Assembly (NCBI GenBank): GCA_016717655.1
Contig: JADKFC010000002.1
Location: 372,001-436,000, forward strand
Length of the DNA stretch: 64,000 bases
Direction of reading: 5' to 3'
From: Saprospiraceae bacterium
Lineage (GTDB): Bacteria; Bacteroidota; Bacteroidia; Chitinophagales; Saprospiraceae
Made by a program: the position numbers and the translations under genes. Within the stretch, counting starts at the first letter, position 1, and each line of letters begins with the position of its first letter. The notes under the pieces are model-generated. The model did not search any database. It saw only the letters and a program-made list of their open reading frames with translations, and was not told where the DNA came from. Below are positions 28,001 to 34,257 of the stretch, piece by piece.

Positions 28001-30157
28001 TACATTATAGGTATGGGTTGCTCCTGCTGATATAGCTGCATTTGTTGCCAGTGTGGTGCTTCCGCTTGTATTCATCGCTCCACTTGCCTGACCACTGTAG
28101 TTTCCATTGTTGATGGTTACATCGTTGTCAAACTGTGGTGTATCCTTCAGACTATAACTTCCAGCTGCTCCTCCAATGTTTTTAACTATTACCTGGTAGG
28201 TAACGGTGTATGTTCCATTTGCATTTGCTGTTACCGTTCCAAGATTTTTAACCATGGTTACATATGGAAGGTCTCCACAGGCATCGTCAATTAAATCTGG
28301 AACATTATTGGTATTTCTAAATAATTCTGACTTATTGTATAAGCCTTGTCCTTCGCTACTTCCAGGTCCATTACCTGGTACTTCGCATGGTGCATAAATA
28401 TTATCACCTGTTACTCCCGGTAAATCTTCTAAAGTAAGATTTACTATAAAACTCAATGCATAAGTATGAGATAATCCCGCTCCGATAGCAACATTACTAC
28501 CAAGAGTGGTATTTCCTGTTGTATTTAGGATTCCAGATACTGGTCCGGTATAGTTACCACTTACGATGGTAATATCATCATCAAAAGATGGTGTATCCTT
28601 AATGGTATAAACAGCAGGGCCCCCTGATGGATTGGTGACTACAACGTTGTATTTGACTGTGTAGGATCCATTTGCATTTACAGTAGCTGATACGAAATCT
28701 TTATGCATATTCAATACTGGAGAATAACCAGCATCAATAGTTTGATTGCTATCACCTGGATTTAAAACAAAGTTAGGTGTTCTGCCAGTTACCTCATCTG
28801 CATCGCTATCTCTGGTATCATCTGGATCGTTGTCTTGTGGCGATCTATTGGTATTTGGAACATCTCCAAATATAATGTAGTATTCTCCCTTGCAAACGTA
28901 GAATTGATAATATCCAGCTTTGCCTTCTGAAGTAATTGTAGTGGTCGTTGCTTCAACTGCATTGGTAATGGCATTGAACAAAGTAACTGTTACTCCATTT
29001 ATTCCAACTTCAGTAGCATCCTGGCTACCATCATCATCTGCATCATACCACACATAATCTCCAACTTTTGCTCTATTTTCTACATTTACTACTACTACAT
29101 CCGTATCAGTACATCCTTTGGAATCTGTCACGGTAACTGTGTACGTGGTAGTCGCTCCAGGACTTACATTAGTAGTTGCACCTGCAATACCATTACTCCA
29201 TAAGTAAGTATAGCCTGGTGTGCCACCACTACCAACCGCTGTCAGCACTGTAGATGTTTCAAAACAAATAGTAACATCAGCACTTGCAATTACTTCTGGT
29301 AACGGGTTAACCGTTACTACAACAGCATCCGTCCTGGTACAGCCTTTGCTGTCTGTCACTGTTACTGTATAGGTGGTAGTCACAATTGGACTTACACTTG
29401 TGCTGGCTGTTGTGGCACCATTGCTCCATAGATAAGTGTAGCCTGGTGTACCGCCGCTGCCGACTGCTATTAAAGTAGAACTAAAGCCATAACAGATTTC
29501 TACGTCAGGGCCTGCGTTTACTTCTGGTAATGGGTTAACTGTAACAACTACTGCATCTGTCTTGGTACAGCCTTTGCTATCGGTTACTGTTACTGTATAG
29601 GTAGTAGTCACTAATGGACTTACACTTGTACTCGCTGTAGTAGCACCATTGCTCCACAGGTAAGTATAACTTGGTGTGCCGCCGCTGCCGATTGCTGTCA
29701 ATGTGCTGCTAAAGCCATAACAGATTTCTACATCAGGACCTGCGTTTACTTCTGGTAATGGGTTAACCGATACCACTACCGCATCTGTGCTGGTACAGCC
29801 TTTGCTGTCGGTTACGGTTACTGTATAAGTGGTAGTTACGGATGGACTTACACTTGTGATTGCGGTTGTGGCACCATTGCTCCACAGGTATGAATAGCCT
29901 GGGGTGCCGCCACTGCCGATTGCTGTCAATGTGCTGCTAAAGCCATAACAGATTTCTCTGTCTGCTCCTGCATCTACGCTTGGTAATGGGTTAACCGTTA
30001 CCACTACCGCATCCGTGCTGGTACAGCCTTTGCTATCAGTTACGGTTACTGTATAGGTGGTAGTCACGGTTGGACTTACACTTGTGCTTGCGGTTGTGGC
30101 CCCGTTGCTCCACAGGTAAGTATAGCCTGGGGTGCCGCCGCTGCCGATTGCTGTCAA
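13028..30157 (-). CDS. Giant T9SS-exported repeat protein, segment 4 (C-terminal 5,700 residues)
   Basis: This is the C-terminal and longest open segment (about 5,709 codons) of a surface protein that starts at 41905. It has no start signal of its own and is joined to the preceding segment by restoring one base near 30159. In order it contains: the last four SprB-like 76-residue repeats; one SdrD B-like domain (KVGDYVWYDADDDGSQD, nt about 28715-29075); 28 tandem units of about 151 residues; six SdrD B-like domains (each starting like IGDYVWEDFNSNGIQD); a linker (VVLPIDLVEFNGKHNDR) and a fibronectin-like segment; and a T9SS type-A sorting domain (VELYPNPANELVNIRI, GVYMVNIAVGNKVFTQKLLI). The 151-residue unit combines a DUF11-like part (VKNLGTVTANANGTYTV, GSYSLKDTPQFDNDV) with an Asp-rich loop (DRNGDGITDITDDACGD). 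Likely a very long cell-surface adhesin or motility filament. Confidence 0.85.
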   Translation of the reverse strand: MTAIGSGGTPGYTYLWSNGATTASTSVSPTVTTTYTVTVTDSKGCTSTDAVVVTVNPLPSVDAGADREICYGFSSTLTAIGSGGTPGYSYLWSNGATTAITSVSPSVTTTYTVTVTDSKGCTSTDAVVVSVNPLPEVNAGPDVEICYGFSSTLTAIGSGGTPSYTYLWSNGATTASTSVSPLVTTTYTVTVTDSKGCTKTDAVVVTVNPLPEVNAGPDVEICYGFSSTLIAVGSGGTPGYTYLWSNGATTASTSVSPIVTTTYTVTVTDSKGCTRTDAVVVTVNPLPEVIASADVTICFETSTVLTAVGSGGTPGYTYLWSNGIAGATTNVSPGATTTYTVTVTDSKGCTDTDVVVVNVENRAKVGDYVWYDADDDGSQDATEVGINGVTVTLFNAITNAVEATTTTITSEGKAGYYQFYVCKGEYYIIFGDVPNTNRSPQDNDPDDTRDSDADEVTGRTPNFVLNPGDSNQTIDAGYSPVLNMHKDFVSATVNANGSYTVKYNVVVTNPSGGPAVYTIKDTPSFDDDITIVSGNYTGPVSGILNTTGNTTLGSNVAIGAGLSHTYALSFIVNLTLEDLPGVTGDNIYAPCEVPGNGPGSSEGQGLYNKSELFRNTNNVPDLIDDACGDLPYVTMVKNLGTVTANANGTYTVTYQVIVKNIGGAAGSYSLKDTPQFDNDVTINNGNYSGQASGAMNTSGSTTLATNAAISAGATHTYNVSFNVSLNLEPGSADGGDNIYTACGVVGNGPGSQPDQGLYNKAELDRTGDGITDITDDACGDLPYVKMHKDLVEVIHLANGNYRVLYKITVENVGGADGSYTLTDSPAFDNDVTITAWDYTFVDVLAGFGNGPAFVGAPAIPINFGTKAITAGNTHIYTLGFNVTLDLEPGSVDGGDNIYTPCSVSGSNGGSTPGQGLYNKAEVDRTGDGITDITDDACGDIPYVTMVKNLGAVTANANGTYTVTYQVIVKNIGGAAGSYSLKDTPQFDNDVTINNGNYSGQASGAMNTSGSTTLATNAAISAGATHTYNVSFNVSLNLEPGSADGGDNIYTACGVVGNGPGSQPGQGLYNKAELDRTGDGITDITDDACGDLPYVKMHKDLVSVTSRPDGKYTVVYNIIVENKGGVTGSYKLLDIPSFDDDATIVDWSYLFDDALAGISYGQAYPSAPVIPIDLSALGAGSISAGNTQTYTLNFTLKLDLEPGSTDGGDNEYTSCEVSGSENGSSPGQGLYNKAKLDRNNDGSYEIEDDACGDIPYVTMVKNLGAVTANANGTYTVTYQVIVKNIGGAAGSYSLKDTPQFDNDVTINNGNYSGQASGAMNTSGSTTLATNAAISAGATHTYNVSFNVSLNLEPGSADGGDNIYTACGVVGNGPGSQPGQGLYNKAELDRTGDGITDITDDACGDLPYVKMHKDLVEVIQLANGNYRVLYKITVENVGGADGSYTLTDSPAFDNDVTITAWDYTFVDVLAGFGNGPAFVGAPAIPINFGTKAITAGNTHIYTLGFNVTLDLEPGSVDGGDNIYTPCSVSGSNGGSTPGQGLYNKAEVDRTGDGITDITDDACGDLPYVTMVKNLGTVTANANGTYTVTYQVIVKNIGGAAGSYSLKDTPQFDNDVTINNGNYSGQASGAMNTSGSTTLATNAAISAGATHTYNVSFNVSLNLEPGSADGGDNIYTACGVVGNGPGSQPGQGLYNKAELDRTGDGITDITDDACGDLPYVKMHKDLVEVIHLANGNYRVLYKITVENVGGADGSYTLTDSPAFDNDVTITAWDYTFVDVLAGFGNGPAFVGAPAIPINFGTKAITAGNTHIYTLGFNVTLDLEPGSVDGGDNIYTPCSVSGSNGGSTPGQGLYNKAEVDRTGDGITDITDDACGDLPYVTMQKNLVGVIPNLDGTYTVNYAVVVKNVGGADGSYSLKDTPQFDNDVTINSGNYSGQASGAMNTSGSTTLATNASIAAGVTHTYNVSFNVSLNLEPGSADGGDNIYTACGVVGNGPGSQPGQGLYNKAELDRNGDNITDITDDACGDLPYVTMVKNLGSVTTNSNGTYTVTYQVIVTNTGGATGRYSLKDTPQFDNDVTIISGNYSGHSSGSMNTSGSTTLATNATIAKGSTHTYNVSFNVSLNLEPGSADGGDNIYTACGVVGNGPGSQPGQGLYNKAELDRSGDGITDLTDDACGDLPYVTMIKNLVGVVPNANGTYTVNYSIVVNNIGGAAGSYSLKDTPQFDNDVTINSGSFGGQASGSMNTSGSTTLATNATIAAGSTHTYNVSFNVSLNLEPGSADGGDNVYTACGVVGNGPGSQPGQGLYNKAELDRTGDSVTDITDDACGDLPYVTMVKNLGTVSANANGTYTVTYQVIVNNVGGATGSYSLKDTPQFDNDVTINSGNFSGHASGAMNTAGSTTLATNATIAAGSTHTYNVSFNVSLNLEPGSTDGGDNVYTACGVAGNGPGSQPGQGLYNKAELDRNGDGITDLTDDACGDLPYVKMVKNLVGVVPNANGTYTVNYAIVVNNVGGATGSYSLKDTPHFDDDVTINSGSFSGQANGVMNTSGSTSLAFNATIAAGSTHTYNVSFNVSLNLEPGSTDGGDNIYTACGVVGNGPGSQPGQGLYNKAELDRNGDGETDVTDDACGDLPYVKMVKNLVGVVPNANGTYTVNYAIVVNNVGGATGSYSLKDTPQFDDDVTINSGSFGGHASGSMNTSGSTILATNAAIAAGSTHTYNVSFNISLNLEPGSTDGGDNVYTACGVVGNGPGSQPGQGLYNKAELDRNGDGITDITDDACGDLPYVTMEKNLIDVVPNANGTYTVNYAIIVNNIGGATGSYNLKDTPQFDDDITINSGSFSGHASGTLNTTGSTTLATNATIAAGSTHTYNLSFNVSIDLEPGSTDGGDNIYKTCGVTGNNPNGQPGQGLYNKAELDRNGDIITDISDDACGDLPYVKMVKNLGTVTANANGSYTVTYQVIVSNAGGATGSYSLKDTPQFDNDVTINSGNYSGQASGAMNTNGSTTLATNATIAAGSTHTYNVSFNVNLNLEPGSADGGDNIYTACGVAGNGPGSQPGQGLYNKAELDRNGDGITDITDDACGDLPYVKMVKNLGTVTANANGSYTVTYQVIVSNAGGAAGSYSLKDTPQFDNDVTINSGSFSGQASGAMNTTGSTTLATNASISAGSTHTYNVSFNVSLNLEPGSADGGDNVYTACGVAGNGPGSQPGQGLYNKAELDRNGDGITDITDDACGDLPYVKMVKNLGTVTANANGTYTVTYQVIVSNAGGATGSYSLKDTPQFDNDVTINSGNYSGQASGAMNTSGSTTLATNATIAAGSTHTYNVSFNVSLNLEPGSADGGDNVYTACGVAGNGPGSQPGQGLYNKAELDRNGDGITDINDDACGDLPYVKMVKNLGTVTANANGTYTVTYQVIVSNAGGATGSYSLKDTPQFDNDVTINNGSFSGQASGAMNTSGSTTLATNATIAAGSTHTYNVSFNVSLNLEPGSADGGDNIYTACGVAGNGPGSQPGQGLYNKAELDRNGDGITDITDDACGDLPYVKMVKNLGTVTANANGTYTVTYQVIVSNAGGATGSYSLKDTPQFDNDVTINSGSFSGQASGAMNTSGSTTLATNATISAGSTHTYNVSFNVSLNLEPGSADGGDNVYTACGVAGNGPGSQPGQGLYNKAELDRNGDGITDITDDACGDLPYVKMVKNLGTVTANANGTYTVTYQVIVSNVGGASGNYSLKDTPAFDDDVTIMSGSYSGQASGSMNVIGSTTLANNASIAGGTTHVYNISFNVSLNLEPGSADGGDNVYTPCSVVGNGPGCSPGQGLYNKAELDRTGDGITDITDDACGDIPYVTMVKNLGSVVANANGTYTVNYAIVVSNVGGTAGSYSLKDTPQFDNDITINSGSFSGQASGAMNTSGSTTLATNASIASGSTHTYNVSFNVSLNLEPGSADGGDNVYTACGVSGNGPGGQPGQGLYNKAELDRNGDNITDVVDDACGDLPYVTMVKNLGSVTANANGSYTVTYQILVKNNGGATGSYSLKDTPQFDNDVTINNGIFSGQASGAMNTSGSTTLATNVSIGGGTTHTYNVSFNVNLNLEPGSADGGDNIYTPCGVIGNGPGSQPGQGLYNKAELDRNGDGITDITDDACGDIPYLTMKKNFAGVFANSNGSFTINYQIIVNNLGGAAGTYTLKDSPAFDNDVTILNGSYSGQASGAMNTNGSTTLANNASIAAGSSHTYNVSFNVNLNLEPGSADGGDNIYTPCGVMGNGPGSQPGQGLYNKAELDSNGDGYTDITDDACGDIPYITMLKNLGSVTANANGSYTVNYEIVVKNVGGAAGTYSLKDSPDFDDDVTIVSGSYSGQAAGSMNVIGSTTLANNATIGAGVTHTYNVSFVVTIDLAPGSADGGDNIYTPCTIAGSGPGCHPGQGLYNRAELDKTGDGITDITDDACGDLPYVTMVKNLGTVTANADGSYNVSYAILVSNIGGSTSTYTLKDTPLFDDDVTILGGSYSGQASGSMNLSGSTTLATGASISGGVTHTYNVVFTVKLDLAANSTDGGDNVYSPCEVAGNGPGSSPGHGLYNLAQLDLNGDGNADLTDDACGDIPYITMIKNLGSVTPGANGSYNVTYSIVVKNLGGTGGFYTLKDTPKFDDDVVINSGSYSGQASGNMNSIGFTVLANHVSIGAGATHTYNVSFNVSLDLTPSSGGDNIYSPCTVVGNGPGCTPLYGLYNMAELDWNNDNIPDITDDACGDIPACVGNFVWHDLNGNGIQDSGEPGISNATVTLTDAGGNQVTDAAGLQVTPVTTGVDGAYEFSNLVPGQYIVKFTAPSGYLGTAIDKGTEATDSDADPISGKSHVINLAPGVCDETVDAGFFKCASIGDYVWEDFNSNGIQDPTEFGLEGVVVLLNGTTGSGASVSMTDTTDVDGHYLFACLAPGTYTITFGTLPGYSFTTQDAPGSNDTNDSDANPTTGQTIAEVLTSGESNLTYDAGLFYLGSIGDRVWLDVNGNGLQDAGEVGVNGVNVKLYKDDNMDNVPDGAAIKTTVTATNSNGAGYYLFSNLAPGKYIVEFNPANTYKFTTQNVTGFATDANDVNTDSDATPFTGLSHTIILLSGENDLRIDAGIYKPLCVGDQVWEDHNNNGVIDNGELPFAGVQLALWQDLDNDGQPDTDTGMRDVTGGNGKYLFTGLAPGHYVIQVTPANFLPGGALHGYTTSTGNGAMVDPDNDVNDDDNGFDPGLSLGTISKAVTLITDTEPANDGDTDINTNLTVDFGFYRVSAIGDYVWEDNNANGIQDATESGFNNVKVYLYRANHSLVDTMRTMSNPNQPAKQGFYLFDNLEPGSYYVKFDLPAGYFMSSANKGTDDAKDSDVDGTNGPNTTKVYTLAASQRDLSVDAGIYKEASLGDFVWIDYMNLESGVSNNAVQDTNDIGLNGVLVSLYNASTNALLEQMLTINSPSTGEPGWYLFDKLPSANYYIKVDLPQGYIFVTPNAGENDMSDSDVVDFINGTSLPLQLLPGEHIRDLDAGIKQEVVLPIDLVEFNGKHNDRNFSNELYWSTASEVNNDHFEVMRSLDGNKFESIGKVMGAGNAHQLSSYNLVDGKLIKGQPIYYYQLKQVDFDGNVTLSDVVTIKVGQNIDRNVELYPNPANELVNIRINGNAGDMVTANLMDNTGKLVMTMIRTELTQYTEMFRFDVTAIPSGVYMVNIAVGNKVFTQKLLIME
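13600..15935 (-). repeat. Six SdrD B-like domains near the C-terminus of the giant protein
   Basis: Six successive domains open with the SdrD B signature: VGNFVWHDLNGNGIQD, IGDYVWEDFNSNGIQD, IGDRVWLDVNGNGLQD, VGDQVWEDHNNNGVID, IGDYVWEDNNANGIQD and LGDFVWIDYMN. Each ends in a DAGxxK/F-type strand. The D.N.NG..D loops resemble the calcium-binding loops of staphylococcal Sdr B domains. Sequences are well diverged from one another, unlike the arrays upstream. Boundaries are approximate. Confidence 0.85.
15930..28710 (-). repeat. Array of 28 tandem units of about 453 bp (151 residues)
   Basis: I count 28 units by their closing motif DDACGD and opening MxKxL. The usual period is 453 bp; a variant with opening MHKDLV is about 159 residues. 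Units nearest the N-terminal side (24.5-28.3 kb) alternate between the two forms and are almost identical to each other. Units toward 16-18 kb are clearly diverged. Each unit has two conserved Cys (AC/PCGV and DDACGD), a GLYNKAELD segment and an Asp-rich loop. Boundaries are approximate. Confidence 0.9.
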
Positions 30158-33100
30158 CGGCTGCTAAAGCCATAACAGATCTCTCTGTCCGCTCCTGCAT
30201 CTACGCTTGGTAATGGATTAACCGTTACTACTACCGCATCCGTGCTGGTACAGCCTTTGCTGTCGGTTACGGTTACTGTATATGTGGTGGTCACTATTGG
30301 ACTCACACTTGTACTCGCTGTTGTGGCTCCATTGCTCCACAGGTAAGTATAGCCTGGAGTGCCGCCACTGCCGATTGCTGTCAATGTGCTGCTAAAGCCA
30401 TAACAGATCTCTGTGTCTGCTCCTGCATCTACACTTGGTAATGGGTTAACCGTTACCACTACGGCATCCGTGCTGGTACAGCCTTTGCTGTCGGTTACTG
30501 TTACTGTATAAGTAGTAGTTACGGATGGACTTACACTTGTACTCGCGGTTGTGGCACCATTGCTCCACAGGTAGGTATAGCCTGGTGTACCACCGCTTCC
30601 TACCGCAGTTAATGTAGAACTAAAGCCATAACAGATCTCTCTCTCTCTGTCTGCTCCTGCATCTACGCTTGGTAATGGGTTAACAGTTACCACTACTGCA
30701 TCTGTGCTGGTACAGCCTTTGCTGTCAGTCACTGTTACTGTATAGGTGGTAGTCACTGTTGGACTCACACTTGTGATTGCTGTTGTGGCACCATTGCTCC
30801 ACAGGTAAGTATAGCCTGGAGTACCACCGCTGCCTACTGCTGTTAATGTTGAACTGAAGCCATAACAGATCTCTCTGTCTGCTCCTGCATCTACACTTGG
30901 TAATGGGTTAACCGTTACAACTACTGCATCTGTGCTCGTACAGCCTTTGGTATCTGTTACCGTTACTGTATAGGTGGTAGTCACTAATGGACTTACACTT
31001 GTACTCGCGGTTGTAGCACCATTGCTCCATACATACGTATAGCCTGGTGTACCGCCACTGCCGATTGCTGTCAATGTGCTGCTAAAGCCATAACAAATTT
31101 CTACGTCAGGGCCTGCGTTTACTTCTGGTAATGGGTTAACAGTTACCACTACTGCATCTGTGCTGGTACAGCCTTTGCTGTCAGTCACTGTTACTGTATA
31201 GGTGGTAGTCACTGTTGGACTTACACTTGTACTCGCGGTTGTAGCTCCATTGTTCCACAGATAAGTGTAGCCTGGCGTACCACCGCTTCCTACTGCTGTT
31301 AATGTGCTGCTAAAGCCATAACAGATCTCTCTGTCTGCTCCTGCATCTACACTTGGTAATGGATTTACCGTTACCGTTACGGCATCTGTGCTCGTACAGC
31401 CTTTGCTGTCGGTTACGGTTACTGTATAGGTAGTAGTCACCGTTGGACTTACACTTGTGCTGGCTGTTGTGGCACCATTGCTCCACAGATAAGTGTAGCC
31501 TGGTGTACCACCGCTACCGACTGCTATTAAAGTAGAACTAAAGCCATAACAGATCTCTCTGTCTGCTCCTGCATCTACGCTTGGTAATGGGTTAACAGTT
31601 ACCACTACTGCATCTGTGCTGGTACAGCCTTTGCTATCGGTTACTGTTACTGTATAGGTAGTAGTCACCGTTGGACTTACACTTGTACTCGCGGTTGTAG
31701 CACCATTGCTCCACAGATAAGTGTAGCCTGGCGTACCACCGCTACCTATTGCTGTTAATGTAGAACTAAAGCCATAACAGATCTCTCTGTCTGCTCCTGC
31801 ATCTACGCTTGGTAATGGGTTAACAGTTACAACTACAGCGTCTGTCCTAGTACAGCCTTTGGTATCTGTTACCGTTACTGTATAGGTGGTAGTCACCGTT
31901 GGACTTACACTTGTACTCGCGGTTGTAGCACCATTGCTCCATACATACGTATAGCCTGGTGTACCGCCACTGCCGATTGATGTCAATGTGCTGCTAAAGC
32001 CATAGCAGATTTCTACGTCAGGGCCTGCGTTTACTTCTGGTAATGGGTTAACAGTTACCACTACTGCATCTGTGCTGGTACAGCCTTTGCTGTCAGTCAC
32101 GGTTACTGTATAGGTAGTAGTCACTGTTGGACTTACACTTGTGCTTGCTGTTGTGGCACCATTGCTCCACAGGTAAGAATAGCCTGGGGTGCCGCCACTG
32201 CCGATTGCTGTCAATGTGCTGCCAAAGCCATAACAGATCTCTCTGTCTGCTCCTGCATCTACACTTGGTAATGGGTTAACCGTTACCGTTACGGCATCTG
32301 TGCTCGTACAGCCTTTGCTGTCAGTCACTGTTACTGTATAGGTGGTAGTCACTGTTGGACTAACACTTGTGATTGCTGTTGTGGCACCATTACTCCACAG
32401 GTAAGTATAGCCCGGTGTACCACCGCTGCCTACTGCTGTTAATGTTGAACTAAAGCCATAACAGATCTCTCTGTCTGCTCCTGCATCTACACTTGGTAAT
32501 GGATTTACCGTTACCGTTACGGCATCTGTGCTCGTACAGCCTTTGCTGTCGGTTACGGTTACAGTATATGTGGTGGTCACTATTGGACTTACTGTCTGGC
32601 TTGCTGTGTTTACACCATTGCTCCATGCATACGTATAAACTGGTGTGCCGCCGCTACCTACTGCTGTTAATGTGCTGCTAAAGCCATAACAGATCTCTCT
32701 GTCTGCTCCTGCATCTACGCTTGGTAATGGGTTAACCGTTACAACCACTGCATCCGTTCTGGTACAGCCTTTACTATCTGTTACGGTTACTGTATAAGTG
32801 GTGGTCACTGATGGACTAACACTTGTGATTGCGGTTGTGGCACCATTGCTCCATAGGTAAATATAGCCTGGTGTACCACCGCTGCCTACTGCTGTTAATG
32901 TAGAACTAAAGCCATAACAGATCTCTCTGTCTGCTCCTGCATCTACACTTGGTAATGGGTTAACCGTTACTACTACTGCATCTGTCTTGGTACAGCCTTT
33001 GCTATCGGTTACTGTTACTGTATAGGTTGTTGTCACAGTTGGACTTACTGTCTGGCTTGCTGTGTTTACACCATTGCTCCATGCATACGTATAAACTGGT

Positions 33101-34257
33101 GTACCGCCACTGCCGATTGCTGTTAATGTAGAACTAAAGCTATAACAGATTTCTCTGTCTGCTCCTGCATCTACACTTGGTAATGGATTTACCGTTACCG
33201 TTACGGCATCTGTGCTCGTACAGCCTTTTGTATCTGTTACCGTTACTGTATAGGTGGTAGTCACTGTTGGACTAACACTTGTGCTTGCTGTTGTTGCTCC
33301 GTTGCTCCACAGGTAGGTATAGCCTGGAGTACCACCGCTGCCTACTGCTGTTAAGGTAGAACTAAAGCCATAACAGATCTCTCTGTCGGCTCCTGCATCT
33401 ACACTTGGTAATGGGTTAACCGTTACAACTACTGCATCTGTCTTGGTACAGCCTTTGCTATCGGTTACTGTTACTGTATAGGTTGTTGTCACAGTTGGAC
33501 TTACTGTCTGGCTTGCTGTGTTTACACCATTGCTCCATGCATACGTATAAACTGGTGTACCGCCACTGCCTACTGCTGTTAATGTAGAACTAAAGCCATA
33601 ACAGATTTCTCTGTCTGCTCCTGCATCTACACTTGGTAATGGATTTACCGTTACCGTTACGGCATCTGTGCTCGTACAGCCTTTGCTGTCAGTCACTGTT
33701 ACTGTATAGGTGGTAGTCACGGATGGACTTACACTTGTACTTGCTGTTGTGGCACCATTGCTCCACAGGTAAGTATAGCCTGGGGTGCCGCCACTGCCGA
33801 TTGCTGTCAACGTGCTGCTAAAGCCATAGCAGATCTCTCTGTCTGCTCCTGCATCTACACTTGGCAATGGATTTACAGTTACCGTTACGGCATCTGTGCT
33901 CGTACAGCCTTTGCTGTCGGTTACGGTTACTGTATATGTGGTGGTCACTAATGGACTTACTGTCTGGCTTGCTGTGTTTACACCATTGCTCCATGCATAC
34001 GTATAGCCTGGTGTGCCGCCGCTACCTACTGCTGTCAATGTGCTGCTAAAGCCATAACAGATCTCTCTGTCTGCTCCTGCATCCACGCTTGGTAATGGGT
34101 TAACCGTTACAACCACTGCATCCGTTCTGGTACAGCCTTTACTATCTGTTACGGTTACTGTATAGGTGGTAGTCACTGTTGGACTAACACTTGTGATTGC
34201 GGTTGTGGCACCATTGCTCCATAGGTAAGGCTTGCTGATGTGGCGCCATTGCTCCAT
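30154..34257 (-). CDS. Giant T9SS-exported repeat protein, segment 3 (SprB-like repeats)
   Basis: About 1,367 codons made entirely of SprB-like repeats, 18 of them, each 76 residues (228 bp) with the pattern DAGADREICYGFSST, GSGGTPGYTYLWSNG, TTTYTVTVTDSKGC and VVVTVNPLPSV. It has no signal peptide; its first 10 or so codons are out-of-frame sequence, so it is a fragment of the gene starting at 41905, not an independent gene. The upstream break is a non-integral repeat deletion near 34228-34231. The downstream break is a single missing base at 30159/30160, after which this frame stops at once. Each repeat has two Cys (EICYGF and KGC), which could form one disulfide per repeat outside the cell. 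One repeat carries an in-frame insertion DREREICYGF caused by an expanded CT run. Confidence 0.85.
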   Translation of the reverse strand: MEQWRHISKPYLWSNGATTAITSVSPTVTTTYTVTVTDSKGCTRTDAVVVTVNPLPSVDAGADREICYGFSSTLTAVGSGGTPGYTYAWSNGVNTASQTVSPLVTTTYTVTVTDSKGCTSTDAVTVTVNPLPSVDAGADREICYGFSSTLTAIGSGGTPGYTYLWSNGATTASTSVSPSVTTTYTVTVTDSKGCTSTDAVTVTVNPLPSVDAGADREICYGFSSTLTAVGSGGTPVYTYAWSNGVNTASQTVSPTVTTTYTVTVTDSKGCTKTDAVVVTVNPLPSVDAGADREICYGFSSTLTAVGSGGTPGYTYLWSNGATTASTSVSPTVTTTYTVTVTDTKGCTSTDAVTVTVNPLPSVDAGADREICYSFSSTLTAIGSGGTPVYTYAWSNGVNTASQTVSPTVTTTYTVTVTDSKGCTKTDAVVVTVNPLPSVDAGADREICYGFSSTLTAVGSGGTPGYIYLWSNGATTAITSVSPSVTTTYTVTVTDSKGCTRTDAVVVTVNPLPSVDAGADREICYGFSSTLTAVGSGGTPVYTYAWSNGVNTASQTVSPIVTTTYTVTVTDSKGCTSTDAVTVTVNPLPSVDAGADREICYGFSSTLTAVGSGGTPGYTYLWSNGATTAITSVSPTVTTTYTVTVTDSKGCTSTDAVTVTVNPLPSVDAGADREICYGFGSTLTAIGSGGTPGYSYLWSNGATTASTSVSPTVTTTYTVTVTDSKGCTSTDAVVVTVNPLPEVNAGPDVEICYGFSSTLTSIGSGGTPGYTYVWSNGATTASTSVSPTVTTTYTVTVTDTKGCTRTDAVVVTVNPLPSVDAGADREICYGFSSTLTAIGSGGTPGYTYLWSNGATTASTSVSPTVTTTYTVTVTDSKGCTSTDAVVVTVNPLPSVDAGADREICYGFSSTLIAVGSGGTPGYTYLWSNGATTASTSVSPTVTTTYTVTVTDSKGCTSTDAVTVTVNPLPSVDAGADREICYGFSSTLTAVGSGGTPGYTYLWNNGATTASTSVSPTVTTTYTVTVTDSKGCTSTDAVVVTVNPLPEVNAGPDVEICYGFSSTLTAIGSGGTPGYTYVWSNGATTASTSVSPLVTTTYTVTVTDTKGCTSTDAVVVTVNPLPSVDAGADREICYGFSSTLTAVGSGGTPGYTYLWSNGATTAITSVSPTVTTTYTVTVTDSKGCTSTDAVVVTVNPLPSVDAGADREREICYGFSSTLTAVGSGGTPGYTYLWSNGATTASTSVSPSVTTTYTVTVTDSKGCTSTDAVVVTVNPLPSVDAGADTEICYGFSSTLTAIGSGGTPGYTYLWSNGATTASTSVSPIVTTTYTVTVTDSKGCTSTDAVVVTVNPLPSVDAGADREICYGFSSR

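Noticed and set aside
21113..28397. Many plus-strand open frames of 60-110 codons inside the giant gene
   Set aside because: They recur at the repeat period, have Cys/Ile/Thr-rich nonsense translations and are antisense shadows of the repeats.
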